Shown here in pieces: positions 49,915 through 61,622 of a stretch of DNA of 64,000 nucleotides. Within the stretch, counting starts at the first letter, position 1; each line of letters opens with the position of its first letter. A program made the position numbers and the translations under genes. This DNA is from Prochlorococcus sp. AG-363-P01 (lineage in GTDB: Bacteria; Cyanobacteriota; Cyanobacteriia; PCC-6307; Cyanobiaceae), in assembly GCA_003278225.1 (NCBI GenBank), contig QCGC01000005.1:23797-87796 (forward strand), read 5' to 3'. The notes under the pieces are model-generated. The model ran no database searches, was not told the origin of the DNA, and was given only the letters and a program-made list of their open reading frames with translations.

Positions 49915-50461
49915 GATCAAAAGTTCAATAAAAAAGGGAAAAGAGAATGAGAAACACTACAAAGTGGTCGAAGCTTCTATTGCAAGTAAGTGGCAATCTA
50001 CAGATTCATGTTGGCTAATACAAAACCTGGCAGACACAATGTGTCTCGGGGAGGCCTTTATTCATAGGATTCCTAATCTAAAACTAGTCTTGTTAGAGGG
50101 TCCATTAGGTGCAGGTAAAACCTCATTTGTTAAAGGGATGGCAAAGGCCCTGGCAATTGAAGAACCAATTACTAGTCCCACTTTCCCTCTAGCTCAACAC
50201 TACCTATCTGGAAACACTCCTCTGATTCACTTGGATTTATATCGGTTAGAAGATTACAAAACTGCAAATGAATTATTTTTTCAAGAAGAAGAAGAAGCAA
50301 ATGCATTAGATGGCCTAATAATTGTCGAATGGCCAGAACGTTTGAATTTTTCCCTCCCAGAAGCATGGAAGATAACTATTGAATATCGAAGTTGTGAAGA
50401 ACGATTATTTCACTTATCCCCACCAAAAGTTGCTGACAAGCAGTCTAAAACATCTTTATAA
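49913..50461 (+). CDS. tsaE: tRNA threonylcarbamoyladenosine synthase ATPase TsaE
   Basis: ATPase subunit for the t6A modification of ANN-decoding tRNAs. The P-loop is [16 protein letters not shown], and later motifs are [24 protein letters not shown] and IIVEWPERL. The start is uncertain: the ATG at 49913 overlaps the divergent ahcY start, while GTG at 49964 ([10 protein letters not shown]) would give the usual distance to the P-loop. The 3' end overlaps the convergent sugar kinase by 52 nt. Confidence 0.92.
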   Translation: MIKSSIKKGKENEKHYKVVEASIASKWQSTDSCWLIQNLADTMCLGEAFIHRIPNLKLVLLEGPLGAGKTSFVKGMAKALAIEEPITSPTFPLAQHYLSGNTPLIHLDLYRLEDYKTANELFFQEEEEANALDGLIIVEWPERLNFSLPEAWKITIEYRSCEERLFHLSPPKVADKQSKTSL

Positions 50462-51450
50462 GTTGGTTGTGGATCAATTCCACCAGATCCAGTACAAACC
50501 AATGCTCCACATGCAGCAGCAAATTTAACTGCCGCCTCAGCCTCCTGATGCGTGTCTGGTTTGAATGAGTGTCTTAATAGTTGATTGATTAAGCCTGCTG
50601 TAAAAGAATCTCCAGCTCCAGTTGTATCTACAACTACTTTCGGGGAGATAGCATCCGTTTCCCCAGAAAAATCACCAATTAGCCATTTCACAGGATTCGA
50701 TCCATCAGTAATAACTACATCAGGTTGGCAAGGTAATGATCTGGAAATCTGCTTGGGATCTTCAGAGCTAAAGAACCAAATTGCTTCTTCTTTGGCTAGC
50801 TTTAATAAAGAAGCTTTTTCTAAAATAGGTTTAATCTTTTCAAGCTCTTTTTGACTGGGGCCAATATCTGGGGCATTATTTATATCCCAGAAAGTGGGGC
50901 GCCAATTTATATCTAAAGTAATGTGAATTTTACTTTCACAAGCTTTATTAACACACCATGATAAAGCCTCCTCAGAAATTTCATTTGCGAGTAGAAGAGT
51001 ACCTATTAGCAAAGAATTAGTCTTCCTAAGTATTAAGTTAAAATTATCTTGAATACAATTTACAGATAAAGCCTGGTCAGCAAATCCCTCCCCCTTATCT
51101 CCTGAAAAGCCTTGAAAAGATCTTTCTCCAGAAAGGTCACGACGTACCAAAACTATGCGAGAAGGCCTTGATTGATCAAACTGCAACCCTTTGAGATTAA
51201 TGCCACGAGCATTAAACAAATTTTGAAAGCATTCACCAATCGAATCAGTTCCCAAACGTCCAAAGAAGGCTACAGAAGTACCTAATTGGGCTAACCCACA
51301 CGCAACATTCGCAGGAGCACCTCCTAAGCAATCTTCATAGGATTGATCATGTAAAGAGTCGCCCCCCAGAGGGCCTAGACGATCTACCAGTGCCTCTCCA
51401 ATACAAATAACTTGAGGGAAATCACATTTTTTGGATGAATTATCAACCAT
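50410..51450 (-). CDS. PfkB-family carbohydrate kinase (probable fructokinase)
   Basis: A 346-residue ribokinase-fold sugar kinase. The N-terminal signature is ICIGEALVDRLGPLGG and GGAPANVACGLAQLGTSVAFFGRLG. The C-terminal catalytic motif DTTGAGDSFTAGLINQLL holds the general base aspartate and the anion hole. This combination fits fructokinase best, but related keto-sugar kinases cannot be excluded. It follows mutY with 11 nt between and overlaps tsaE by 52 nt at the 3' end. Confidence 0.88.
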   Translation of the reverse strand: MVDNSSKKCDFPQVICIGEALVDRLGPLGGDSLHDQSYEDCLGGAPANVACGLAQLGTSVAFFGRLGTDSIGECFQNLFNARGINLKGLQFDQSRPSRIVLVRRDLSGERSFQGFSGDKGEGFADQALSVNCIQDNFNLILRKTNSLLIGTLLLANEISEEALSWCVNKACESKIHITLDINWRPTFWDINNAPDIGPSQKELEKIKPILEKASLLKLAKEEAIWFFSSEDPKQISRSLPCQPDVVITDGSNPVKWLIGDFSGETDAISPKVVVDTTGAGDSFTAGLINQLLRHSFKPDTHQEAEAAVKFAAACGALVCTGSGGIDPQPTYKDVLDCLSATFGGDK

Positions 51451-51461
51451 CTTGCTGATCT

Positions 51462-52673
51462 TTACTGACTAAAACCTAAAGGCAAATCATTAAAATTGCC
51501 TTTCTGAAGAAATTTATGTAAAGCAGAAATCATCTTTGTATTTGCCGCAGGAAAAGGATAATCCATTAGATCACTTGGCTGAACCCAAAGAAATCTTTGA
51601 CTTTCTAAAGGTTTAGGTTCGCCTGAAATCCACTCACAAAGGTGAACAATAAAGGCAAGCTTCTTATGGCTATATTTATGTTCTAATGTAATTAATTGTT
51701 CCCCTACCTTCACTTCAATTGCTAACTCTTCTCTCAATTCTCTTTCAATAGTTTCCTTAATAGTTTCATTGGGTTCCTGCTTGCCTCCTGGAAACTCCCA
51801 CATTCCACCCAAAAAACCTTCATTCAAACGTTGATCTATAAGAACTTGGCCAGCTTGATTAAAAACAATGCCTATTCCTATCACTTGCAAGGGTAAGTTT
51901 TTGCCAGCAGACTTCACAGGAAAATGTGTTACCTGATTTGAAGAGTACACAACGCAATGTCCACTCCAAGGACAATTAGAACAAATTGGGTTTCGTGGTT
52001 TACATACCATTGCACCCAAGTCCATCAACGCTTGATTGAAGCTTCTTGGATTCTGACGATCTAAAAGTTGCTCACTTAAAGCCCACAATTCAACTTGAGA
52101 GTCCTCTTCAGGTTTTGGGTTTGCAGTGAATCTTCCCAATACTCTTTTTACATTTCCATCCAACAAAGCTGCTGGGAAGTCAAATGCAGAAGAAAGAATA
52201 CTTCCAGCAGTAGTGCGGCCTATTCCAGGAAAGCTAATCCATGTTTCTAAATCACGAGGCCAAACCAAAGGATCTAAAGAATCTTTATGTCCTAGCAGCT
52301 CCGACAATTGTCTAGCTGTTTCATGGATTCGACGTGCTCTTGAGTAATAACCAAGTCCTTGCCAAACAAGCAAGACTTCTTTCTCAGATGCATTTGCTAA
52401 ATCAATCACAGTTGGGAACGTCGTCATCCATTTTTTCCAATAAGGCAAAACAACCTTTAATTGAGTCTGCTGAAGCATTACCTCGGCAATCCAAATGCTA
52501 TAAGGACATATCGCTTCTCCAGACTCTGGCGGATTTCCATCTTGTTTAAGTTTCCAAGGAATGTCATGACGCCCATTTTCGGAAAACCAATTCAACAAAC
52601 TACTTCTTAAATCTCTTACTTTTTCTGTTGTCAGAAAACATCCTGATGAAACCACCTTTCTTTTCAGTTTCAT
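51462..52673 (-). CDS. mutY: A/G-specific adenine glycosylase MutY with C-terminal NUDIX domain
   Basis: Removes adenine mispaired with 8-oxoguanine. The glycosylase half has VMLQQTQLKVVLPYW with the catalytic glutamate upstream, the helix-hairpin-helix FPGIGRTTAGSIL, and LLDGNVKRVLGRF. The iron-sulfur loop is C-x6-C-x2-C-x5-C in CKPRNPICSNCPWSGHC. The C-terminal MutT-like domain that recognises 8-oxoG has the Nudix pattern (GGKQEPNETIKETIEREL REEL). ATG used in place of the TTG in the track. Confidence 0.95.
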   Translation of the reverse strand: MKLKRKVVSSGCFLTTEKVRDLRSSLLNWFSENGRHDIPWKLKQDGNPPESGEAICPYSIWIAEVMLQQTQLKVVLPYWKKWMTTFPTVIDLANASEKEVLLVWQGLGYYSRARRIHETARQLSELLGHKDSLDPLVWPRDLETWISFPGIGRTTAGSILSSAFDFPAALLDGNVKRVLGRFTANPKPEEDSQVELWALSEQLLDRQNPRSFNQALMDLGAMVCKPRNPICSNCPWSGHCVVYSSNQVTHFPVKSAGKNLPLQVIGIGIVFNQAGQVLIDQRLNEGFLGGMWEFPGGKQEPNETIKETIERELREELAIEVKVGEQLITLEHKYSHKKLAFIVHLCEWISGEPKPLESQRFLWVQPSDLMDYPFPAANTKMISALHKFLQKGNFNDLPLGFSQ

Positions 52674-52726
52674 TAACTCATCCAAGCATCACTTAAGTAC
52701 ATAATTAAATGGAATAAATATGCGTT

Positions 52727-53650
52727 ATGAAGCCATTATCAACTCATAACAAAAACAATATATGGCGCTGGTCCAATTTAGAAATAGCTTGGAATAGTGT
52801 TGGATCAGAGGAAGGTTCAAGCCCTGCAATAGTTCTAATACATGGATTTGGAGCCTGCAAAGAACACTGGCGACATAATCAACCAGTACTGGGAGAAATA
52901 ACAATCTGCTATGCAATAGATTTAATTGGTTTTGGTGACAGCAGCCAGCCTCAAGCGAGATTGCAAGGAGAAAATCCAAAACCAGGTGATTTTAGCTATA
53001 AATTCGATTCTTGGGCCTCCCAAATAAATAATTTTTGCCAAGAAGTGGTCAAAAAACCAGTCATTCTTGTTGGCAATTCTATTGGTGGGGTTATAGCCCT
53101 TCGAGCCTCTCAATTACTCAAAGAAAATTGCATCTCTGTAGTGCTTATCGACTGTGCACAAAGAATGATGGACGACAAGCGATTAAATGAGCAACCAATA
53201 TGGATGCGCTGGACACGCCCTTGGTTGAAAAAACTTGTTAGACAACGCTGGCTAAGTACAAATCTTTTTCGTAATGCAGCCAACCCAACTGTCATCAAAA
53301 AAGTGCTAAAGCAGGCTTATCCCACTAGTGGAAATGTGGATGAAAGCCTAATTAAATTACTTCAAATGCCCAGTCAAAGGGAAGGGGCTCAAGAGGCATT
53401 TAGAGGATTTATAAATCTATTTGATGACTACCTTGCTCCTCAAATACTAAAAGACCTGCAAATTCCTGTTGATTTAATTTGGGGAGAGAAAGATCCCTGG
53501 GAGCCTCTCGGAGAAGCCCAGCATTGGCTTACAACTTATAAATGCATTCGATCACTAAAAATTATTCCAGATTCAGGACATTGCCCACATGATGAATGTC
53601 CTGAACAAGTCAATCAAATCCTTTTAGAATTAATTCAACAAGCCACGTAA
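52727..53650 (+). CDS. Alpha/beta hydrolase (paralogue of the 21.6-kb gene)
   Basis: A 307-residue hydrolase with the triad serine in VGNSIGGVIAL, acid in LIWGEKDPWEPL and histidine in SGHCPHDECP. The oxyanion region is VLIHGFGACKEHWRHN. It is clearly related to the hydrolase at 21.6 kb. The substrate is unknown. It diverges from mutY and its 3' end overlaps the convergent sigma factor gene by 16 nt. Confidence 0.85.
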   Translation: MKPLSTHNKNNIWRWSNLEIAWNSVGSEEGSSPAIVLIHGFGACKEHWRHNQPVLGEITICYAIDLIGFGDSSQPQARLQGENPKPGDFSYKFDSWASQINNFCQEVVKKPVILVGNSIGGVIALRASQLLKENCISVVLIDCAQRMMDDKRLNEQPIWMRWTRPWLKKLVRQRWLSTNLFRNAANPTVIKKVLKQAYPTSGNVDESLIKLLQMPSQREGAQEAFRGFINLFDDYLAPQILKDLQIPVDLIWGEKDPWEPLGEAQHWLTTYKCIRSLKIIPDSGHCPHDECPEQVNQILLELIQQAT

Positions 53651-54642
53651 TCTTGTACAGCATTACCTAGTCGACGAAGTCCATTTAAGGCATCTCTTAA
53701 AAGATTACGAACACGGTCCCTACTTATTCCAAGAACACGACCAATCCCAGTCAAGCTCATAGGATCTTCTCCATCTATCCCATAGCGCATTCTGACAACT
53801 CGAGACTGCAGGTCTGGTAACTGTTCAAGCAATGTTTCTAAATCCCCTTTCATGCAATCAAACTCAATCTGCTCATCAGGTAAATCCTTTTCACCAGGGA
53901 GCAAGTCAAGCAACATTGTGTCATCACTGTCTCCCACACTCATTTGCAAACTCAGAGGATTACGGGCACTAGACATCAACTCTTTAACGTCATCTTCTGG
54001 CAGCTCTACAAACTCAGCCAACTCAGTCAAAGTCGGCGTTCTAGCCATTTCCTGACTCAATACTCGCTGCCCCCTCTTCAACTTATTCAATATCTCCGTG
54101 ATATGAATAGGCAAGCGAATTGTTCTGCTTTTCTCTGCAATTGCACGAGTAATTCCTTGCCTAATCCACCAATACGCATATGTGGAAAATTTATATCCAC
54201 GTGTTGGGTCAAATTTCTCTACTCCTCGGACTAATCCAATTGTTCCCTCCTGGATTAAATCCAAAAGCTCCATATTCCGCTTTGTATATTTCTTAGCAAC
54301 ACTGACAACTAATCTCAAATTGGCAGACACCATGCGCTCTTTAGCACGCTGACCATTCTTCATTTTCCTTTTTAACTGGATCATTGTTAATCCAGCAGCA
54401 ACAGCCAAGTCTTCAATACTGGGTTGTTGATCCATATTCGCTTTCAGCTCAGCTTCCAGCGATTCCAAAGACATCAACTCTTGGACTTGACGACCCAAAG
54501 TGATCTCCTCTTCATGCGAAAGCAAAGGTACACGCCCAATATCACGCAAATAGGAACGCACTAAATCAACTTCTATCGGGAAGTCTCTAAGAGGAGCAAC
54601 AATTTCCTGACTTGATGAAGTAAGTCCTTGGAGGGATGCCAT
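53635..54642 (-). CDS. Group 2 RNA polymerase sigma factor (RpoD/SigA-like)
   Basis: A 335-residue sigma-70 family factor without the long N-terminal region 1.1 of the main sigma. Region 1.2 is DLVRSYLRDIGRVPLLSHEEEITLGRQV, region 2 covers LRLVVSVAKKYTKRNMELLDLIQEGTIGLVRG to YKFSTYAYWWIRQGITRA, and region 3 is RPTLTELAEFVELPEDDV-like. Region 4 carries the helix-turn-helix SLTGIGRVLGISRDRVRN. Non-essential group 2 factors adjust transcription to light and nutrients. Which one (SigB-SigE or a picocyanobacterial type) I cannot tell. Confidence 0.93.
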   Translation of the reverse strand: MASLQGLTSSSQEIVAPLRDFPIEVDLVRSYLRDIGRVPLLSHEEEITLGRQVQELMSLESLEAELKANMDQQPSIEDLAVAAGLTMIQLKRKMKNGQRAKERMVSANLRLVVSVAKKYTKRNMELLDLIQEGTIGLVRGVEKFDPTRGYKFSTYAYWWIRQGITRAIAEKSRTIRLPIHITEILNKLKRGQRVLSQEMARTPTLTELAEFVELPEDDVKELMSSARNPLSLQMSVGDSDDTMLLDLLPGEKDLPDEQIEFDCMKGDLETLLEQLPDLQSRVVRMRYGIDGEDPMSLTGIGRVLGISRDRVRNLLRDALNGLRRLGNAVQDYVAC

Positions 54643-54734
54643 TAAAGCTGTATTGCGATATGTAAAGCGTACTACTAAGAACTGTAAAGATCTATATCGG
54701 ATAATTAATTGTACTCATAATTGAGTATTTATAC

Positions 54735-56156
54735 CTACAAAGAAGGGGTACCCATGTGTACTAAAAGCCAAGAAGCCGTTTTCAAATAAATCAAAACTCC
54801 TGCCACATCTGTTGCAGTTGTAATAAAAGGTGCAGACATCAAGGCTGGATCTAATCCCATGCGGTCAAAGAGTAAAGGCAGCGCAGCGCCAGCAGTTGCA
54901 GCCAAAGTTGTAATGGCCAGCAAACTAATGCCTACAGCTGCACCGATCAAAGGCCCCTCCCCGCGCCACCAAGCAAATGGAACCACAACAAACAACATCA
55001 ATAAGCCCAACAGTGCACCCGCTATGGCCTCTCTCAGCACGGCTTTCATGACGCCAAGAGATTGAATACTTTGAGTACTTAAACCACGAATTACCACTGT
55101 TGAGCTCTGAGCACCAACATTACCTCCCGTACCAATTAGTAAAGGAATAAATGCGGCAAGCAGAACTACCTGCTTCAAAACCAAATCATTCATAGCTATC
55201 ACTTGTGTTGTTAAGCCATTTGCAAGTACCAAGGCTGAAAGCCAAACAACACGTCTTCTAGCTACAACAAACAAATTGCTTTGAAAATAATCATCTTCAT
55301 CGCCTGCCTGGACCGCACCAGCGGCATAAAGGTCTCGAGTCGCTTCTTGCTCAATGACATCAATCACATCATCGACCGTGACAATGCCAACCAAACGCTT
55401 CTCTAGATCTACGACTGGTAAAGCTAAAAAATCATATCTCTGAATTACTCTTGCAACCTCTTCCTGGTCTGTATCTGTACGAACACTTACGACTTCGCGT
55501 GTCATCACATCGCCTATCCGATCTTGTGGAGCAGCAGTTACTAGATCTCTTAAAGAAAGAATGCCCGTTAAATGTCTTTCCTTATCAGTGACATAAAGGC
55601 TATAGATAGTTTCTGTAAAAGAAGCTTGACGACGAACAATTGTTAAAGCTTGCTCAGCACTTTGAAACTCTTTGAGATCTATAAACTCGGTTGTCATTAA
55701 CCTCCCAGCTGTCTCCGTCTCATAACCCAAAAGTTGTGCGGTAACTCGTCTCTCAGCAGGGCTTAATTCAGAAAGCAATCGACGCACAACTTTCGCAGGC
55801 AATTCATCAAATAATCGAACTCTGTCATCTGGAGACATCTCTTCAACTAATTCGAGCACTTCTCCTGATCTCAACCTGTCTAATAAGCTCTGCTGAACCA
55901 CAGCATCTAGATATTCGTAAACCTCTATAGCTTCATTTTTGTTTAAAAGTCTGAAAGCCAAGGCTTGCAAGATCAAAGGAAGCTTACCTATTGCTTCAGC
56001 GATATCAACAGGCTGAACAGGTTCTAATAAAGCTTTGACTCCGTCATAATTGCCCGCTGACAACATTGCTTCAATTTCATCAGCTACTCCATCTGCTTGG
56101 TGCGGACTATTCACTAACGATGCCATTCCTGCAGGGGCCCTATTTGTCTCATTCAT
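54735..56156 (-). CDS. mgtE: Magnesium transporter MgtE
   Basis: A 473-residue Mg2+ channel. The cytoplasmic N domain (residues about 20-145, DDRVRLFDELPAKVVRRLLSELSPAERR) and two CBS domains (TEFIDLKEFQSAEQAL and VMTREVVSVRTDTDQEEVARVIQRYDFLALPVVD) sense Mg2+. Five membrane helices follow, with the family motif FIPLLIGTGGNVGAQSSTVVIRGL. ATG start. Confidence 0.95.
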   Translation of the reverse strand: MNETNRAPAGMASLVNSPHQADGVADEIEAMLSAGNYDGVKALLEPVQPVDIAEAIGKLPLILQALAFRLLNKNEAIEVYEYLDAVVQQSLLDRLRSGEVLELVEEMSPDDRVRLFDELPAKVVRRLLSELSPAERRVTAQLLGYETETAGRLMTTEFIDLKEFQSAEQALTIVRRQASFTETIYSLYVTDKERHLTGILSLRDLVTAAPQDRIGDVMTREVVSVRTDTDQEEVARVIQRYDFLALPVVDLEKRLVGIVTVDDVIDVIEQEATRDLYAAGAVQAGDEDDYFQSNLFVVARRRVVWLSALVLANGLTTQVIAMNDLVLKQVVLLAAFIPLLIGTGGNVGAQSSTVVIRGLSTQSIQSLGVMKAVLREAIAGALLGLLMLFVVVPFAWWRGEGPLIGAAVGISLLAITTLAATAGAALPLLFDRMGLDPALMSAPFITTATDVAGVLIYLKTASWLLVHMGTPSL

Positions 56157-56218
56157 CGGAGCACTTGCAGAGCCTTGTTACTTTATGGCTAAGCTCAGAA
56201 ATTATCAGTTTTAAGTAA

Positions 56219-56698
56219 ATGACCGTGAATGTTAATGAAGTCATAGTAATGACTGCAAATGGGACACAAAAATGCCTTGGAGAGTACAAAGGCCAAGTCC
56301 TTCTCATAGTGAATGTTGCTAGCCGCTGTGGTTTTACAAAGCAATATGCAGGATTGCAAGATTTACAAAATACTTATGGCAGCAAAGGATTCCAAGTCCT
56401 TGGTTTCCCTTGCAATGACTTTGGCGCACAAGAGCCAGGAACCATCACAGAGATTCAGACTTTTTGCTCTGGAACCTATCAAGCAACTTTTACTCTTTTC
56501 GACAAAATTCATGCCAAAGGTAAAACTACAGAGCCATATACAACCCTTAACCAAGCTGAACCATCTGGGGACGTAGAGTGGAACTTCGAAAAATTTCTAA
56601 TTGGTAAGGAAGGAAACGTCCTCGAAAGATTTAAAAGTGCAATCGAACCTAATAGCGTCGAAATAAAAACCGCAATAGAAAAGGCATTGAAGAATTAA
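56219..56698 (+). CDS. Glutathione peroxidase family protein
   Basis: A 159-residue thiol peroxidase of the GPx family. The peroxidatic Cys37 lies in NVASRCGFTKQYAGL, a cysteine (not selenocysteine) as in most bacteria. VLGFPCNDFGAQEPG carries the catalytic glutamine and WNFEKFLI the tryptophan. Such enzymes usually take electrons from thioredoxin. The usual CNQFG reads CNDFG. It acts in the cytoplasm and overlaps the convergent crcB by 50 nt. Confidence 0.93.
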   Translation: MTVNVNEVIVMTANGTQKCLGEYKGQVLLIVNVASRCGFTKQYAGLQDLQNTYGSKGFQVLGFPCNDFGAQEPGTITEIQTFCSGTYQATFTLFDKIHAKGKTTEPYTTLNQAEPSGDVEWNFEKFLIGKEGNVLERFKSAIEPNSVEIKTAIEKALKN

Positions 56699-57047
56699 TA
56701 CTCTTGCCAAGAGCAAATCCAATTGCTGCGGAGGCTAAACCAAAAAAAAATGCAGAACAAATCAAGCCTAATGCCTTAAAAAAAGCACCACTTGAAAGTA
56801 ACTGCGCAACATCAATCATCCAACTGCTAAAAGTTGTTAATGCACCACAAAAACCAACGCCAAAAATCAATTTATATTGATGCTTCAATGGCAAGCTAAT
56901 TAAAAAGCCAAGTATGGTAGAGCCACAAATATTCACTACAAAGTTGTCATCAATTTGCCAGCGTATTAATGCCCCTGGAATAGCCCCTAAAGATATTGCA
57001 ATAAGATGAGTAAATTCTTTTCTTAGCAATAAATAAAAATTAGCCAT
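56649..57047 (-). CDS. crcB: Fluoride ion channel CrcB/Fluc, copy 1
   Basis: A 132-residue four-helix membrane protein with the Fluc motifs GAIPGALIRWQID, FVVNICGSTILGFLISL and GFCGALTTFSSWMIDV. It exports toxic fluoride as a dual-topology dimer. I use the ATG at MANFYLLL, which overlaps the stop of the second copy by 8 nt. The tandem pair suggests a heterodimer with opposite topology. Confidence 0.9.
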   Translation of the reverse strand: MANFYLLLRKEFTHLIAISLGAIPGALIRWQIDDNFVVNICGSTILGFLISLPLKHQYKLIFGVGFCGALTTFSSWMIDVAQLLSSGAFFKALGLICSAFFFGLASAAIGFALGKSINSSMPFLLRFLFRRY

Positions 57048-57441
57048 TAGCAAAAGCTAAGCCAGCTAAGGCTGCCATGAGACCGCCCAGCAAAGAGCAT
57101 AAAGACAGTACAAAGAACTGCTTCCAGTGATGATCTAGTAAAAGACTTAATAAGTCATTTATAAAGGCAGAAAATGTACTTAAACTTCCCAAAAATCCTA
57201 CACAGATAAACAAAGCTAAAGGAGAATTATTATCAAAAGAATTGAGCCCAAAACGAGAGCTAAGTGCCAAAAACAAACCAAGAAGAAATGCAGCCAAAAT
57301 ATTCACAACAAAAGTAGCCCAATGCTTTGCAGAGAAGATGGAGCTAAAGAAACTCGTTAAATATACTCGAATCAAAGAACCAGCAATTGCACCAACTGAA
57401 AGAACTAAAAAAGGTCTATAAGCTTCAAGACTTTTGAACAT
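57040..57441 (-). CDS. crcB: Fluoride ion channel CrcB/Fluc, copy 2
   Basis: A 133-residue paralogue of its neighbour, with GAIAGSLIRVYL, WATFVVNILAAFLLGLFLAL and VGFLGSLSTFSAFINDL. The two copies overlap and so are translated together. No fluoride riboswitch is visible ahead of it; its start lies within the end of the SH3-like gene, overlapping by 17 nt, so all three are cotranscribed with gyrB. Confidence 0.9.
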   Translation of the reverse strand: MFKSLEAYRPFLVLSVGAIAGSLIRVYLTSFFSSIFSAKHWATFVVNILAAFLLGLFLALSSRFGLNSFDNNSPLALFICVGFLGSLSTFSAFINDLLSLLLDHHWKQFFVLSLCSLLGGLMAALAGLAFANG

Positions 57442-57768
57442 TTAGCCAGCCGCGCCTTACAAAAGAATTAAATTCCATTCTTTCATTAGAAACAATTTGA
57501 ACATGGATCCATGCATTTCCATCTTTACCTTGATATCTTCTTAAAACCTGCAATGGTGTACCAAGCTTTAAAGTACGCAAACTAGGAGCATTAACAGAAG
57601 GACTTGCTTTTAAAGCACAAAAATCACTAATGAATAAAGATTTTGAATATTGAGAACGACAATACTCTAATTGTAAGTTTTCAATACCTCCAGCAGGAAG
57701 TGCAACTGGCAAAAATAATGCTATTCCTAAAAACCAGGTCCAGCGAAGCGCAGCAATCATTGCCAGCA

Positions 57769-57769
<1 letters not shown>
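57425..57769 (-). CDS. Secreted SH3-like domain protein
   Basis: A 114-residue protein with a hydrophobic signal peptide (MLAMIAALRWTWFLGIALFLPVALPAG). An SH3-like fold follows (LKASPSVNAPSLRTLKLGTPLQVLRRYQGKDGNAWIHVQI and SFVRRGWLNVQ), typical of bacterial SH3 domains that bind the cell wall. Probably periplasmic. Two cysteines (YCRSQYSKSLFISDFC) could form a disulfide. Its ATG overlaps the gyrB stop in TGATG, so it is coupled to gyrB. Function unknown. Confidence 0.75.
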
Positions 57770-59754
<1,985 letters not shown>

Positions 59755-59888
59755 TTACAACCAGGAAGGTTTTTTCTAAAAGGTCCCATTGACCAGAAAC
59801 CTCTACCTAGCAGCCACAATTTACCACTCGTTTCACTGAAAGTCTCGATTTTCAAAATGCTTTTGACAATGATTTCTGGCAAGGCAAA

Positions 59889-60803
59889 GTGAATCAAAAA
59901 ACAATGTGCTCAACTAAGCCATTCATAATTGTTCTCTTAGGACCAACAGCCAGCGGCAAAACAGAGCTTGGAATAGATATAGCCGAAGAATTAAATCTAG
60001 ATATTCACAACATAGATTCCCGTCAGCTTTATATAGGCATGAATATCGGTACAGCCAAACCAACCAAGCAACAAATAAAGAGAGTTAAGCACCACCTCAT
60101 AGATCTTAGGGAACCCAGCAATCCCTTAACCTTCAAGGAATTTCAAAAACAAGCTCTAGAAAGTATTGAGCAAAATCTCGAAAAAAATCAAATGGCTTTA
60201 TTAGTTGGAGGAAGTGGTTTATATCTCAAAGCAATAACTTGTGGACTTCAACCTTCAGCAGTGCCACCGATAGCACATCTCCGCACACAACTAACTGAGA
60301 TAGGCCAAAATGAATGCTATAAGCTATTAAAATCTTCTGATCCAAATGCTGCTAGACGTATTGCCTCAGCAGACGCAATACGAACTCAAAGAGCACTAGA
60401 AGTACTTTATGCAACTGGGCAATCAATTACACAACAAGAAGGCTCTAAACCACCGCCCTGGCAAATTTTAGAGTTAGGGTTAGACCCAATAAATCTCCGA
60501 GAAAGAATTTCAGTTCGAACAAAACAGCTATACAGGAATGGACTTATTCCAGAAACGGAGCATCTAAGCAATGTATACAGTTCTGAACTGCCTCTGTTAA
60601 AAACAATTGGCTACTCAGAAGCTTTAAAAGTCATTGAAGGCAGTTTAACAATCAAAAATGCCATAGAAATCACTACTCGTCGCACTCATCAATTTGCAAA
60701 AAGACAACGCACATGGTTTCGTAAGCAACATAATCCCAAATGGTTAAAAGATGAGGAACCACTCAGAGAAGCACTATCCTTGATACATTCCAGTCTAGGG
60801 TGA
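59889..60803 (+). CDS. miaA: tRNA dimethylallyltransferase MiaA
   Basis: Adds a dimethylallyl group to A37 of UNN-decoding tRNAs. The 304-residue protein has the P-loop [18 protein letters not shown], the [16 protein letters not shown] motif, HHLIDLREP and [14 protein letters not shown]. The ORF starts at GTG; an ATG five codons later (MCSTKPF) is an alternative. It is 61 nt before infC on the same strand. Confidence 0.96.
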   Translation: MNQKTMCSTKPFIIVLLGPTASGKTELGIDIAEELNLDIHNIDSRQLYIGMNIGTAKPTKQQIKRVKHHLIDLREPSNPLTFKEFQKQALESIEQNLEKNQMALLVGGSGLYLKAITCGLQPSAVPPIAHLRTQLTEIGQNECYKLLKSSDPNAARRIASADAIRTQRALEVLYATGQSITQQEGSKPPPWQILELGLDPINLRERISVRTKQLYRNGLIPETEHLSNVYSSELPLLKTIGYSEALKVIEGSLTIKNAIEITTRRTHQFAKRQRTWFRKQHNPKWLKDEEPLREALSLIHSSLG

Positions 60804-60864
60804 GTAAAGCAGACAAAAGCTTTTATTTCCTCCTTTCATCTGCACTGTTCCCTTAACCCACTGA

Positions 60865-61527
60865 ATGCCTCCACGTCCTCGTTTTGATCGTCGCGCTCCA
60901 GTCAGAGAGCTTCCAAATATTAATGATCGAATCAACTATCCAAAGCTCAGGGTGGTTGACTCAGACGGTACACAACTAGGTGTAATCCATAGAGAAGAAG
61001 CCCTTGAAGTGGCTAAAGAGAGAGAGCTAGATCTAGTTTTGGTAAGCGAAAAAGCAGATCCTCCTGTTTGCCGAATTATGGATTACGGCAAATACAAATT
61101 TGAGCAAGAAAAAAAAGCTAAAGAAGCAAAGAAAAAGTCACATCAAACCGAAGTGAAAGAAGTGAAAATGCGCTACAAAATTGACCAGCATGATTACGAT
61201 GTTCGGATTGGACATGCAACTCGTTTCCTCAAAGCAGGGGACAAAGTTAAATGCACAGTTATCTTCAGAGGCCGTGAAATTCAACATACTTCCCTTGCTG
61301 AAACACTTCTAAGGCGCATGGCTAAGGATTTAGAAGAGCAAGCAGAAGTTCAACAAGCTCCCAAACGAGAGGGTCGAAATATGATCATGTTCCTTACCCC
61401 CAGAAAAACCCCTCTGATCAAAAAAGAAAAAAATGGTGCTTCAACTGTTCAAGCAGTACGGACAATTAGTACCCCGATAAGAACTAATAGCTCAAAAGTT
61501 GCAAAAAAAACAGATAGCGCTATCTAG
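60865..61527 (+). CDS. infC: Translation initiation factor IF-3
   Basis: Binds the 30S subunit and checks initiator tRNA pairing. The 220-residue protein has the N-terminal domain ([19 protein letters not shown]), a lysine-rich linker ([20 protein letters not shown]) and the C-terminal domain ([30 protein letters not shown]). The last 35-40 residues (from [12 protein letters not shown]) form a disordered basic tail beyond the E. coli protein. ATG, not the AUU of E. coli. Confidence 0.96.
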   Translation: MPPRPRFDRRAPVRELPNINDRINYPKLRVVDSDGTQLGVIHREEALEVAKERELDLVLVSEKADPPVCRIMDYGKYKFEQEKKAKEAKKKSHQTEVKEVKMRYKIDQHDYDVRIGHATRFLKAGDKVKCTVIFRGREIQHTSLAETLLRRMAKDLEEQAEVQQAPKREGRNMIMFLTPRKTPLIKKEKNGASTVQAVRTISTPIRTNSSKVAKKTDSAI

Positions 61528-61622
61528 AAAAATTCTTCTTCGAAATAACTTAAGAGAAATGAGTCAAATCATTCTCAATTTTTGATTTATTGCAAATTGT
61601 TGGATAAAGCCTAATCAAAGGC

